A stretch of DNA of 39,875 nucleotides from assembly GCA_040752025.1 (NCBI GenBank), contig JBFMFR010000063.1, positions 1 through 39,875 of the forward strand. The letters are read 5' to 3'. This document shows positions 14,870-23,830 of the stretch, piece after piece. How positions within the stretch are numbered: the first letter of the stretch is position 1; the number at the start of each line of letters is the position of its first letter. Position numbers and translations under genes: made by a program. The stretch is from JBFMFR01 sp040752025 (GTDB lineage: Bacteria; Chloroflexota; Anaerolineae; Anaerolineales; UBA4823). The notes beneath the pieces were generated by a model. The model was not told where the DNA came from. It searched no databases and saw nothing but the letters and a program-made list of their open reading frames with translations.

Positions 14870-16400
14870 GTTTCTTAGGTGGGTTCGTATCGCGCTTGTT
14901 GGCCAGCATCTCCAGGGCATTGATCAGGCGCGGGCGGGTTTCGCGCGGCTCGATGACATCGTCGACGTATCCGCGTGAAGCGGCGATGTAAGGGTTGGCG
15001 AACTTGGCGCGGTATTCCGCCACGAGTTCAGCTTTGCGCTGAACCGGATCGTCCGCCTCGGCCAGTTCCTTGCGAAAGATGATGTTCACGGCACCATCCG
15101 GCCCCATCACGGCGATCTCAGCCGAGGGCCAGGCCAGGTTCAGATCGCCGCGGATGTGCTTACTGCTCATCACATCATAAGCGCCGCCATAGGCCTTGCG
15201 CGTAATCACGGTCAGCTTGGGCACTGTGGCCTCGCAATAAGCGTACAGCAGCTTGGACCCCGAGCGGATGATCCCGCCATGCTCCTGAGCCGTGCCCGGC
15301 AAGAAGCCAGGCACATCCTCGAACGTAATCACGGGAATGTTGAAGGCGTCACAGAAGCGCACGAAGCGCGCCGCTTTCTCCGAGGAATTGATATCCAGCA
15401 CACCCGCCAGCACCGCCGGTTGGTTGGCGACAATCCCCACGGTGTGCCCGCCCAGGCGGGCGAACCCGATCACGATGTTGGCGGCGAAGAACTCCTGGAT
15501 CTCGTAGAACTCGGCGTTGTCCACCACCAGGCGAATGATTTCTTTCATATCGTAAGGCTTGCTGGGATCATCGGGCACGATGTGATCCAATTCCTCAGCC
15601 ATGCGCAATGGGTCGTTGCCGCCCGGAATGTGCGGGGCGTCCTCCATGTTATTCTGGGGCAAGTAGGAGAGCAAACGGCGCACCTGGTATAGCGCCTCGC
15701 CTTCACTGTCGCTGGCGACGTGGCAGACGCCCGACTTCTCGGCGTGCACCGCGGCCCCACCCAACTCTTCGAACGATACTTCCTCATGGGTGACCGCCTT
15801 GACCACGTCCGGGCCGGTAATGAACATATACGAAGAGTTATGCACCATGAAGATGAAATCCGTGAGAGCCGGGGAATACACCGCCCCGCCGGCGCACGGC
15901 CCCATGATCACGCTGATTTGCGGGATCACACCGGAGGCCAGCGTATTGCGCAAGAAAATGTCGGCGTACGCCCCCAGAGAAACTACACCTTCCTGGATGC
16001 GCGCCCCGCCCGAATCGTTCAAACCGATAACCGGCGCCCCGTTCTTCAAGGCCATGTCCATGATCTTGCACACCTTCTCGGCGTGCACTTCGCCGAGACT
16101 GCCGCCGAAAACGGTGAAATCCTGCGAAAAAACGTAAACCAGGCGGCCTTCCACCGTGCCCCAGCCGGTCACCACGCTGTCGCCCAGGTATTTCTTCTGG
16201 TCCAGGCCGAAATCGTGCGTACGGTGCACGGCGAAGGCGTCCACCTCGCGGAATGAGCCGCGATCGAGCAGTAAGTCGATGCGCTCACGCGCCGTCAGGC
16301 GGCCGCGCTTGTGCTGGGCTTCGATGCGATCGACGCCGCCACCCAGGCGGCTTTCGGCGCGCAGATCGCGCAACTGTTGAATCTTCTTATCATTACTCAT
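14850..16400 (-). CDS. Carboxyltransferase subunit of propionyl-CoA-type carboxylase
   Basis: The 516-residue protein has both crotonase-like halves of the carboxyltransferase. Its N-terminal half includes RLTARERIDLLLDRGSF, SQDFTVFGGSLGE and GLNDSGGARIQEGV. Its C-terminal half includes EDVPGFLPGTAQEHGGIIRS and AYGGAYDVMSSKH. The ending KKHGCIPL is typical of PccB and related methylmalonyl-CoA enzymes. It transfers carboxyl from biotin to an acyl-CoA; propionyl-CoA is the likeliest substrate. The ATG at 16400 overlaps the end of the small membrane protein gene by eight bases. Confidence 0.94.
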   Translation of the reverse strand: MSNDKKIQQLRDLRAESRLGGGVDRIEAQHKRGRLTARERIDLLLDRGSFREVDAFAVHRTHDFGLDQKKYLGDSVVTGWGTVEGRLVYVFSQDFTVFGGSLGEVHAEKVCKIMDMALKNGAPVIGLNDSGGARIQEGVVSLGAYADIFLRNTLASGVIPQISVIMGPCAGGAVYSPALTDFIFMVHNSSYMFITGPDVVKAVTHEEVSFEELGGAAVHAEKSGVCHVASDSEGEALYQVRRLLSYLPQNNMEDAPHIPGGNDPLRMAEELDHIVPDDPSKPYDMKEIIRLVVDNAEFYEIQEFFAANIVIGFARLGGHTVGIVANQPAVLAGVLDINSSEKAARFVRFCDAFNIPVITFEDVPGFLPGTAQEHGGIIRSGSKLLYAYCEATVPKLTVITRKAYGGAYDVMSSKHIRGDLNLAWPSAEIAVMGPDGAVNIIFRKELAEADDPVQRKAELVAEYRAKFANPYIAASRGYVDDVIEPRETRPRLINALEMLANKRDTNPPKKHGCIPL

Positions 16401-16818
16401 GCATCGCTCCGAAATAACTCTTGGCTTTGGCCCGGGATAGAACCCAATAAGAGAAGGCCAGGCAGCACAAATGCAGACCAGCCAGGAAAGGCCAGTTGGC
16501 GTTGCGCTGCGGGTAGCCTGGCAGCAGCAGCCGGTCGACCCAAAAGTACAGGCTAAAAGCGGCAAACGCCAGCCAGAAAGCCGGCCGCGCCCAGCGCTTT
16601 CCCATCCACAGGCTGCCAGCCAGGGACAAACCGGCAGATGCCCATACCAGGCCCGTCAGGGCCAGGTACAGAGGAGGCACTAACAGCCAGTTCGACAGGA
16701 ACTCCCATTGGGCCAGCGCCTGCACCAGGCGCAGTAAATAGGTCACTGCAACGATTAACACCACGATCACTAACAGGGTTACGGAAAACGGGCGGCGCGG
16801 CTTCTCAGCAGGCAGCAT
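16393..16818 (-). CDS. Small integral membrane protein (141 residues)
   Basis: From the ATG at 16818 the protein has about four hydrophobic segments: FSVTLLVIVVLIVAVTYLL, LLVPPLYLALTGLVWASAGL, PAFWLAFAAFSLYFWV and FLAGLHLCCLAFSYWVL. No catalytic motif is visible and I do not recognise the family. It starts 13 bases after the MDR dehydrogenase stop, and its own end overlaps the carboxyltransferase start, so it is embedded in the operon. A longer frame reaching 16920 overlaps the dehydrogenase and is not favoured. Confidence 0.75.
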   Translation of the reverse strand: MLPAEKPRRPFSVTLLVIVVLIVAVTYLLRLVQALAQWEFLSNWLLVPPLYLALTGLVWASAGLSLAGSLWMGKRWARPAFWLAFAAFSLYFWVDRLLLPGYPQRNANWPFLAGLHLCCLAFSYWVLSRAKAKSYFGAMHE

Positions 16819-16831
16819 TGCAACACCCTGG

Positions 16832-17863
16832 CTAATCAATCGACAGCGTAACTTTGCCCATCTGCGCCCCGCTTTCCAGGTAAGCCTGTGCAGCAGCGGC
16901 CTGCTCCAGGGGAAAATCACGGTCCAGGACGGGCTTGAGCTTGCCGGCGAAGAGCAGGTCCATCACCTGGGCGAAATCGCGCAGTGTGCCCATGCTGGAA
17001 CCGATGATGCTCAGGTGTTTGCCAAAGATGAAGCGGTTATCGATTTCGAACTGCGCGCCGCCGGTATTCCCCACGGTCAGGATGCGCCCGCCCTTGCGCG
17101 CCGCCCGGAAGCTGAGCAGGAAGGTCGTGCCCACGTTATCGACCACCACGTCCACGCCGCGTTTGCCCGTCAGCAGGAAGACGGCTTTCGACCAGTTCTG
17201 CTCCTGTGAGCGGTCGATGAGGTGGTCGGCCCCCAGCGAGCCAGCCAGAGCCAACTTTTCTGGATTGGAGCCAACCACGTAGACCGTGGCGCCAACCAGC
17301 CTGGCAATCTGGATGCAGGCAGTGTTGACGCCGCCCGAGGCTCCTACCACCAGGACGCGCTCCCCGGGCTGCAAGTTGGCGCGGGTAATAAGCGAGTGCC
17401 AGGCAGTATGAAAGACCAGCGCCGCCGCGGCCGCCGCGCGTTCGGCAAAGCCATCCGGCAGCGGGTACAGGTTGTTCTGTGGCACGAGCACGTATTGGGC
17501 ATAGGTGCCGCGCACGGTCTCGCCCAGCAGGTGCCAGTCTCTGCACAGGTTGTCCTGGCCCGCCAGGCAAAAATCGCACTCCCCACAGCCCAGGTTGGAA
17601 TTGATCACCACGCGCTGGCCGACCTGCCAGCGCTTCACGCCTGGCCCCAGGGCAGCCACCTCGCCGGCGCCATCCGCGCCAGGGATATGTGGGTATGCCA
17701 GCTTGATCCCAGGCCAACCGTTGCGCGTCCACAGGTCCATGCGGTTCAGGGCGGCCGCCTTCAGGCGCACCAGCACCTGCCCTGGGCCTGGCTCGGGAAT
17801 ATGGAGATCGCCGTATTGCAACACCTCCGGCCCGCCATGTTCGTAAAAAAATACTGCTTTCAT
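16832..17863 (-). CDS. Zinc-type medium-chain dehydrogenase/reductase
   Basis: The 343-residue protein begins MKAVFFYEHGGPEVLQYGDL, the usual start of quinone oxidoreductase and alcohol dehydrogenase MDR enzymes. A structural zinc lobe is visible as CGECDFCLAGQDNLC, four Cys. The dinucleotide-binding fold has VLVVGASGGVNTACIQIA. The usual catalytic zinc Cys near residue 40 is replaced by Asn in KAAALNRMDLW, so the catalytic metal may be absent, as in several quinone/enoyl reductases. The ATG at 17863 has AAGGAG eight bases upstream; the GTG at 17872 is too close to it. A hairpin directly precedes the ribosome binding site. Confidence 0.9.
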   Translation of the reverse strand: MKAVFFYEHGGPEVLQYGDLHIPEPGPGQVLVRLKAAALNRMDLWTRNGWPGIKLAYPHIPGADGAGEVAALGPGVKRWQVGQRVVINSNLGCGECDFCLAGQDNLCRDWHLLGETVRGTYAQYVLVPQNNLYPLPDGFAERAAAAAALVFHTAWHSLITRANLQPGERVLVVGASGGVNTACIQIARLVGATVYVVGSNPEKLALAGSLGADHLIDRSQEQNWSKAVFLLTGKRGVDVVVDNVGTTFLLSFRAARKGGRILTVGNTGGAQFEIDNRFIFGKHLSIIGSSMGTLRDFAQVMDLLFAGKLKPVLDRDFPLEQAAAAQAYLESGAQMGKVTLSID

Positions 17864-17878
17864 CGTTTGCACTCCTTA

Positions 17879-17915
17879 GTGAACGAAGTTCGGTGAGCTT
17901 CGTTACTTCGTTCAC
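17879..17915 (-). promoter_or_regulatory. Hairpin spanning the stop of the giant membrane protein gene
   Basis: GTGAACGAAG (17879-17888) and CTTCGTTCAC (17906-17915) are perfect ten-base inverted arms around a 17-base loop. On the minus strand the stem starts at the stop codon of the 1526-residue gene and ends two bases before the AAGGAG of the dehydrogenase gene. There is no T-run. A role in mRNA processing or in tuning translation of the downstream gene is inferred. Confidence 0.5.
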
Positions 17916-20900
17916 CGTAAATTCAACTCCCACAGGTGCACGTGTCCCGGATCGCCCTGGCGCAGATCGGTGATTTCCAAGTACAGGATGCGGAAGAACT
18001 GCACTGTAGGGAGGTTGACTGAGCCGCCAGGGTCCTGGATCGAGCCATCCACATCAAAGACATACTCCACCGGCGGTGCATCCAGCGATGGGTAGAGGCG
18101 CAGCAGCAGCCGGATTTCGGTATCCCCGGTGATGACGGACAGGCCGCTCAACGGACGCAGATCGGGAAAAGTCAGCTCAATGATAAAGGGGTTGGCTTCC
18201 AACGTGCGCGCTACGGAACGCGGGCTGCCATCCATGATCGCACTAATCGGCCCCATGTCCAGCATCGAATGACGCACCTTCACAATCTGCCCATTCACAA
18301 CCATTTCATCTTCTTGAAGCTGGCGGCGAGCCTGGCGCTCAGCATCCAGGATGGCCTGGATGTTGTCAACATAGGCCAGGCGCACAAAGTAGAAGCCAGG
18401 CATGCCGTTTGGATAGGACAGCGTCTGCTCCAGGTGAATATCCTTGAACTTTCCACTGCGTCCCACTCGCACATATTCATCCGGAGTCATCACGAACACC
18501 ATGTCGTCCTCCAGAGAAAGACGCTGGTTCATGTACTCGTCGATGCTGCCCATCTGTATAGGAAGCGGGTCACCCAGGAAGAAGCGCGCCACCACGTCAG
18601 GACCATTGGCCCAGGTGGGCGTCAAGATCAGGCGTGTGTCTGGATGCTCCGCCAGGTAATCCTTTACAACTTTGAAAAGTTGTTCGCCGCCATACTGCAT
18701 GCCGCCCAGGCCGTAATCCTGGTACCAGGTTGGTCCGTTGACCAGGGCATCGCGACCCACCCACACGTTCAATAGAGCCAGAACGCCGAAAAGCCCGGTC
18801 TCCAGCCAGGGGCGCGGCAGGTGAAATACTTTCTCGATTCCGGAGAGCAGCACCACTGCGCCGATCGCGGCCAGTAAACTGGCCGGGATGACCATCACCA
18901 GGGCGCGCGTAATGGCGATCTGCGCCAGCGCTGCGCCTGCCGGGGCAGCCAGCAAGGCCACCAGCAGCGCGCGGTAGGCAGCCCTCCTGTGGTCGGCCCC
19001 TTGGGCGCCCCCTTGGGTGTCCCTTTGGGGGGACGAGAAATATGAACGCAGGGTTACAAGCAGACCCACCACCACCAAAGGCAGGGTCACCATGAGCAAA
19101 TGACCATAACCTTTCATCAGGTGCCGGTCCAGGTCGCGCTCGTTAGGGAAGAACCAGTAGCCCGGGTTGAGTCCATACAGGTATTCTTTGAAGAAATCAG
19201 CCAGCTTCTCCCGTAAAGGCAGGTTCTGGATCCAGTAAGAGTTTAGGTTGGCCAGGTGCTCCCCTACTGCGGAAGGGTGGTTGATGCGGAATCGCAAGTA
19301 GGGCAGCGCCAGGATGAACAGCCAAACCAGGGCGCGCAGCGTCACGGTGCGGTTCTGCCAGTGATAGTGCCAATCCGAGACCAGCAGCAGCAGGCCAGTC
19401 ACCACTACAACCACCTGCCCGGGGCTGTAACTATAAAAAGCCAGTGAAAACAGAACCAACGAGGTGAACAAGAAGCGAGGGGAGCGGCAGCGGTAGAGCA
19501 GGTAGAAATACAAAGCCGCGGCGTAAAACGAGACCATCAGCGTGGTTTCGAAAGCGGTGCGCGAGTGCAAAAACCAGGCAGGCGTCATGGAAAGGAACAG
19601 CGTCGCGCTCCACCAATAGGGCAACTCGAAGATATCGCGCAGGATCAGCCCAACGCTCACCGCGGCGAAGAGGGTTATCAAAACGCAAATGCCGCGTGTA
19701 ACCACAACCGACTTGCCAAACAGCAGGTAAGGAATCACCTGTATATACACGCTGGCGCCCAGGTTGTATTGATCAACATTGCGGAAGTAGGTAGGCAGGA
19801 ACTCGCCGTACACATCCTGGAGGTGGTGAGAGACCAGTTCGGCAGCCCGTAAGGTCTGGATGGCTTCATCGGTAAAGAAGTAGATCGGGAAGTGCGTCAG
19901 GCCCACCAGGCGGATGAGCAAGTAGATACCCAGGGCTGCGGCAAACAGCCAGCTTTGCGGCGTTGGGGCGCGCAGCAGCGCCGCCGCCAGGTCGAGCGTG
20001 GCCCACAGCCAGCGCCGCCAGACAACCTGCGTCCGGCCGGCGGGCTGCGCCTCCACCGACACCTGCACGCTGGTTTCGTCCGGCAAACCCAGCGGCTGCG
20101 GCAGTTGCAAAGTCCCCTGCCGGTAGACGGCCGGCGAGGCCAGCCCAGGGCGCGGCCAGCGCCGACCCGGCAGGTCTTTCAGTTCGCCCAGCCAGCCTCG
20201 CGCCTGGCGCAGCCCGGCGCGCCAGGGCAGGTCGCGAGCCAGCCAGTAAAAGGCCAGCCCGGCGGCGGACAGGCTGACCAGCAGGCCCAGGTAGAACCAG
20301 GCCGGGCGGAACGAGAAGCGGTACTTGTGCACGCCCGGCAGGAGGTCGACCGCCAGGTAGCCGCCCACGTTGCGCAGCGGCCGGGGCTGCCCGTCCATGC
20401 GCACGCTCCAGCCAGGGTAAAGGGTGACCAGCACCACCAGCAAGCGCCCTTGCGGGTGCTGTTCTGCGCCGCCGTCGGCGATCACTTCCACGTCATTCGG
20501 GCCGAGGAAGAAGGGCGTGAACGGCGTGACCTCGTCCCGGCGCAGCGGGGTAGACCCCGCCTCCGGCAGCAGGTCGTTCTTGTCCACGCCAAAGGCCAGC
20601 GGCAGGCTCTGGCCGAGCACGTAGATGCTCTGGCCTTCGATGCGCCCCAACAGCGCCGCGCCATCAATCTCCGGCGGCGGCTCCTCGTCGGCCTGGATCA
20701 GGTAGCGCGCCTCCGCCTGCACCGGCCGCCGGTTGAGCATGCCATCCACGTCTAACCCCAGCGTGAAGGGGTACCAGATACCCAGGTTGCGCTGGCGAGT
20801 GGAGGCGATGGCGTCGTACCAGTTATTGCTGGGGTAATGGCGCACGTAGTACGCGGAGCTGTCCTGCTGGCCCAGCCAGCCCATCACCCGGTAAGCTGGC

Positions 20901-22492
20901 TGGTAAATCTCCTGGTTTTGCAGGTAAGGGCGGTGCGTTTGGAACAAGTCCACCGGCCCGATCAGCAGGAAGACACCCATAAGCACCAGCCCTGCCCTGG
21001 ACAGGTAAACGCTCAGGGGTTTCGAGGCTGAAAAGTCACCCTGGGCCCGCCCAGGGTCACCCCGGCTCAAGCCTTCGAAGGTGCGCCAAAGCGTGTCCAG
21101 GGCCAGGGCAGCCAGCAGGAGGATGGCAAAGCTGCCGAAAACCAGGGCCCGCAGCAGGTGACGGAACTGCAACAGAAACTGGGAGCGCACGTAGAGGGGA
21201 TACCAGGGCAGGTACTTCAGCCCGATCCAGGCCAGGACGAACAACAACAGCAGCCCCAGGAAGACCAGCGGGCGGCGCTGGCGCTTCCAGATGGCGAAGG
21301 GCAGCAGCCCCAGCGCCAGGAAGGGCGACAGGCCGATGTAAGCGTAGAACTCCTCGCGCGCCGGCAGCTCACGGTATGCATCCAGCCGGTAAGTGTCTTT
21401 GGAGGTGTAATCCAGCAAGATCTGCCGCAGGTTGTGCGAGCCCTCCAGGTTGAAATCCTTGCTCATGCGCGGCCAGATCTCAACCAGCGGCAGCAGTTGG
21501 ATGGCGATCAGCCCCAGCGCCAGCACGGCTGCCAGCACGTAGGCGCGCAAGGCGGGCAGGTCGATGTGCACAAACGGCGGGCGGCGGCGCAGGCTGGTCA
21601 CCATCACCGCCACACACAAGATCGCCACGAACAGCATCAAAAACTGGTAGTAGGCGTTCCCGCAGAAAAAGAGCAGGGCCAGGAACAACGCCGACAGGCT
21701 GATGTATAAACGCCGGCGCGTGCGCCCCACCAATATCAAACTGCCCACGGCCCACGGGATCCAGGCGAAGCCCAACACGAACAGGTATTCCCCCTGGAAG
21801 AAGCGCGCCACCGGCTGCCCGGCGAAGGCGTACATCAAAGCCGCCCACAACCGCAGCGGGCGGCTCATACCGAGCACAGAGGCCAGCCACCACATCCCCA
21901 GCGCCGCTGCCAGGAAGCTCAAAAAAACCGCCAGCTTGAAACCCGCGTTCACGCCAAACAGCAGCACCGGCAGCGTCACCAGCGGGTTATACAGGTGCAG
22001 CATGGGGTCGGCCACGTGCGGCAGGCCGGTGCGCGCGTAAGGGTTCCACAGGGGGACCTGCCCGCTCTGCCGCAGGCCGTTGACCAGCACCCAGTCCAGC
22101 AACTGGAAAAACTCGGCTTCGTTTCCCGGCAGGCGCGTCTCGCCGTTGAAATCCAGAAAGCCGGCGCAGAATGCCAGCACCAGCAAACCGATCAGCCCCC
22201 ACTCCAGCCAGCAGGCCCGCGGCCCATCGCCGGAGACATCCTGGGCCGGCACAGCTTGCGGGGCCTGGGCTGGCTGGGGCGCAGGTGCGGCGTCCCCCTC
22301 CGGCCGGCCCACCCCGCGCTTTTTCAGCCAGGTCAGCACCGGCGAATACAGCCCAAACAGGTACACCCTGCCCTCGCCGGGCTGCTCGCCCCCGCTGCGC
22401 CGGGTGTAGCGGTAGCGCAGCCAGAACATCAGCGCCAGGTCCAGGAGGGCGGCCAGGATGACGATAACGGCGATGTAAATCTGCGCCGGCAT
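17912..22492 (-). CDS. Giant membrane protein: YfhO-like module fused to a PMT/GT39-like module
   Basis: One uninterrupted frame of 1526 residues holds two polytopic modules. The N-terminal part, about 1-770, has many membrane helices. Its first outer loop, VPLWNPYARTGLPHVADPML, is very like YfhO-family proteins, and a PLRNVGGYLAVDLLPGVHKY beta domain precedes the last helix of the module. A soluble linker of about 100 residues follows. The second part, from about 860, starts with a helix and HFPIYFFTDEAIQTLRAAEL, the acidic-loop pattern of polyprenyl-phosphate sugar-dependent GT-C glycosyltransferases. More helices and a soluble tail follow. It probably transfers sugars at the outer face of the membrane. 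It lies seven bases after the acyl-CoA dehydrogenase, an odd metabolic partner. Confidence 0.8.
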   Translation of the reverse strand: MPAQIYIAVIVILAALLDLALMFWLRYRYTRRSGGEQPGEGRVYLFGLYSPVLTWLKKRGVGRPEGDAAPAPQPAQAPQAVPAQDVSGDGPRACWLEWGLIGLLVLAFCAGFLDFNGETRLPGNEAEFFQLLDWVLVNGLRQSGQVPLWNPYARTGLPHVADPMLHLYNPLVTLPVLLFGVNAGFKLAVFLSFLAAALGMWWLASVLGMSRPLRLWAALMYAFAGQPVARFFQGEYLFVLGFAWIPWAVGSLILVGRTRRRLYISLSALFLALLFFCGNAYYQFLMLFVAILCVAVMVTSLRRRPPFVHIDLPALRAYVLAAVLALGLIAIQLLPLVEIWPRMSKDFNLEGSHNLRQILLDYTSKDTYRLDAYRELPAREEFYAYIGLSPFLALGLLPFAIWKRQRRPLVFLGLLLLFVLAWIGLKYLPWYPLYVRSQFLLQFRHLLRALVFGSFAILLLAALALDTLWRTFEGLSRGDPGRAQGDFSASKPLSVYLSRAGLVLMGVFLLIGPVDLFQTHRPYLQNQEIYQPAYRVMGWLGQQDSSAYYVRHYPSNNWYDAIASTRQRNLGIWYPFTLGLDVDGMLNRRPVQAEARYLIQADEEPPPEIDGAALLGRIEGQSIYVLGQSLPLAFGVDKNDLLPEAGSTPLRRDEVTPFTPFFLGPNDVEVIADGGAEQHPQGRLLVVLVTLYPGWSVRMDGQPRPLRNVGGYLAVDLLPGVHKYRFSFRPAWFYLGLLVSLSAAGLAFYWLARDLPWRAGLRQARGWLGELKDLPGRRWPRPGLASPAVYRQGTLQLPQPLGLPDETSVQVSVEAQPAGRTQVVWRRWLWATLDLAAALLRAPTPQSWLFAAALGIYLLIRLVGLTHFPIYFFTDEAIQTLRAAELVSHHLQDVYGEFLPTYFRNVDQYNLGASVYIQVIPYLLFGKSVVVTRGICVLITLFAAVSVGLILRDIFELPYWWSATLFLSMTPAWFLHSRTAFETTLMVSFYAAALYFYLLYRCRSPRFLFTSLVLFSLAFYSYSPGQVVVVVTGLLLLVSDWHYHWQNRTVTLRALVWLFILALPYLRFRINHPSAVGEHLANLNSYWIQNLPLREKLADFFKEYLYGLNPGYWFFPNERDLDRHLMKGYGHLLMVTLPLVVVGLLVTLRSYFSSPQRDTQGGAQGADHRRAAYRALLVALLAAPAGAALAQIAITRALVMVIPASLLAAIGAVVLLSGIEKVFHLPRPWLETGLFGVLALLNVWVGRDALVNGPTWYQDYGLGGMQYGGEQLFKVVKDYLAEHPDTRLILTPTWANGPDVVARFFLGDPLPIQMGSIDEYMNQRLSLEDDMVFVMTPDEYVRVGRSGKFKDIHLEQTLSYPNGMPGFYFVRLAYVDNIQAILDAERQARRQLQEDEMVVNGQIVKVRHSMLDMGPISAIMDGSPRSVARTLEANPFIIELTFPDLRPLSGLSVITGDTEIRLLLRLYPSLDAPPVEYVFDVDGSIQDPGGSVNLPTVQFFRILYLEITDLRQGDPGHVHLWELNLR

Positions 22493-22499
22493 GGGCAGT

Positions 22500-23669
22500 T
22501 TACCGCAGTCCCAACTCCATGCGCGAGATCACCAGGCGCTGAATCTCGCTGGTGCCTTCGTAAATTTCGGTAACCTTGGCATCCCGGAAATAGCGTTCGA
22601 TGGGCAGTTCCTTGCTGAATCCCATGCCAGCGTGGATTTGCACCGCGGCGTGTGCGACGAACATGGCCGTCTCTGAAGCAAACAGCTTGGCCATCGAGGC
22701 TTCCAGGGTGAAGCGCTCACCGGTAGTCTTGGCGCGCTCCTTGGCCAGGGCAGCGTTATACACCAGCAGGCGGGCGGCCTCGATGCGCGTCTTCATATCC
22801 GCCAGCTTGAAGCTGATGCCCTGGAACTGCCCGATCTTCTGCCCAAAGGCATCGCGCTCCCGGGCATAATCCAGGCTGGCGGCATATGCCGCCTCGGAGA
22901 TCCCCAGGGCCTGGGCGGCAATCCCGATGCGCCCGGCATCCAGCACAGTCATGGCAATCTTGAAGCCTTCGCCCTCCTCGCCCAGGCGGTCTTCCGGCGA
23001 ACAGCGGTAGTCTTCGAAGACGATCTCGCTGGTAGCCGAGGCGCGGATGCCCAGCTTAGGCTCCTTCTTACCGCGCGAGAAACCGGGCTTCCTGGTATCG
23101 ATCAGGAAAGCGGTGATGCCTTTTTGCTGCTTTTCAGGTTGAGTCATCGTGAATAACACCACGTAATCGGCCACCGGGGCGCTGCTCACCCAGGATTTAC
23201 GCCCGTTGATCATATATCCATCTCCGTCGCGCACGGCGCGGCTGCGCATCGTGCCCGCGTCCGAGCCGGACATCGGCTCCGTGAGTGAATAAGCCCCGAT
23301 GGCTTTACCCGAAGCCACCGGAGTGAGGAACTTCTGCTTCTGAGCCTGTGTGCCAAAGCGCAGCAAGCCGTAGCAATACAGCGAGTTGTTGACCGACATG
23401 ATCGTGCCGTGAGAAGCGTCGGCCTTGCTAATCTCCTCCAGGGCCAGCACATAGGCCAGGGTATCCATGCCTGCGCCGCCGTATTCTTCGGGCACCTCGA
23501 TGCCCATGAAACCCATTCCCCCCATCTTCATGATGGTCTTATAAGGGAACTCGCCCGACTCATCGAACTCGGCTGCAATCGGGGCAATCTCGTTCTGAGC
23601 GAAGTCGCGCGCCGCCTGCCGGATCATCGCGTGCTCTTCGCTGAGCGGGAACAAACCTTTATCCGTCAT
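22500..23669 (-). CDS. Acyl-CoA dehydrogenase (short-chain/butyryl type)
   Basis: The 389-residue flavoenzyme oxidises acyl-CoA to the trans-2-enoyl-CoA and passes electrons to ETF. Family blocks are IEVPEEYGGAGMD, GAYSLTEPMSGSDAGT (FAD/substrate site), INGRKSWVSSAP, RDAFGQKIGQFQ, and the C-terminal IYEGTSEIQR with the likely catalytic base Glu371. A Glu in this position is typical of short- and medium-chain members. The start at 23669 has AGGAGG five bases upstream; an in-frame GTG directly before it is ignored. It is the first gene of the long minus-strand operon, behind an extended -10 promoter. Confidence 0.95.
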   Translation of the reverse strand: MTDKGLFPLSEEHAMIRQAARDFAQNEIAPIAAEFDESGEFPYKTIMKMGGMGFMGIEVPEEYGGAGMDTLAYVLALEEISKADASHGTIMSVNNSLYCYGLLRFGTQAQKQKFLTPVASGKAIGAYSLTEPMSGSDAGTMRSRAVRDGDGYMINGRKSWVSSAPVADYVVLFTMTQPEKQQKGITAFLIDTRKPGFSRGKKEPKLGIRASATSEIVFEDYRCSPEDRLGEEGEGFKIAMTVLDAGRIGIAAQALGISEAAYAASLDYARERDAFGQKIGQFQGISFKLADMKTRIEAARLLVYNAALAKERAKTTGERFTLEASMAKLFASETAMFVAHAAVQIHAGMGFSKELPIERYFRDAKVTEIYEGTSEIQRLVISRMELGLR

Positions 23670-23709
23670 CACATCCTCCTGAGAATTGGGCTCGAAACGT
23701 GGTGACTTG

Positions 23710-23718
23710 ATTATAGCA
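23710..23718 (-). promoter_or_regulatory. Extended -10 promoter for the acyl-CoA dehydrogenase operon
   Basis: On the minus strand TGCTATAAT (23718-23710) is a TGn-extended perfect -10 element, about 40 bases before the start codon. The -35 region at the proper distance is poor, as expected for extended -10 promoters. Confidence 0.6.
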
Positions 23719-23754
23719 CGGCTGTTTTGCCGTGGGGATATTTTGCAGGCCAGC

Positions 23755-23782
23755 TTGACAGCTTACCAAACTGAGATATACT
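23755..23782 (+). promoter_or_regulatory. Consensus promoter for the DUF488/regulator operon
   Basis: TTGACA (23755-23760) and TATACT (23777-23782) are separated by 16 bases. The predicted start near 23789 gives a leader of about 42 bases before the ATG at 23831. Confidence 0.7.
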
Positions 23783-23830
23783 GAAAAACGAGCCATTTGC
23801 AGAACACTCATTTCACAAGGATCTCAAGTA

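Noticed and set aside
22171..22461. Pro/Ala-rich plus-strand frames opposite the giant membrane protein
   Set aside because: They are shadows of the high-GC coding strand with no start signals.
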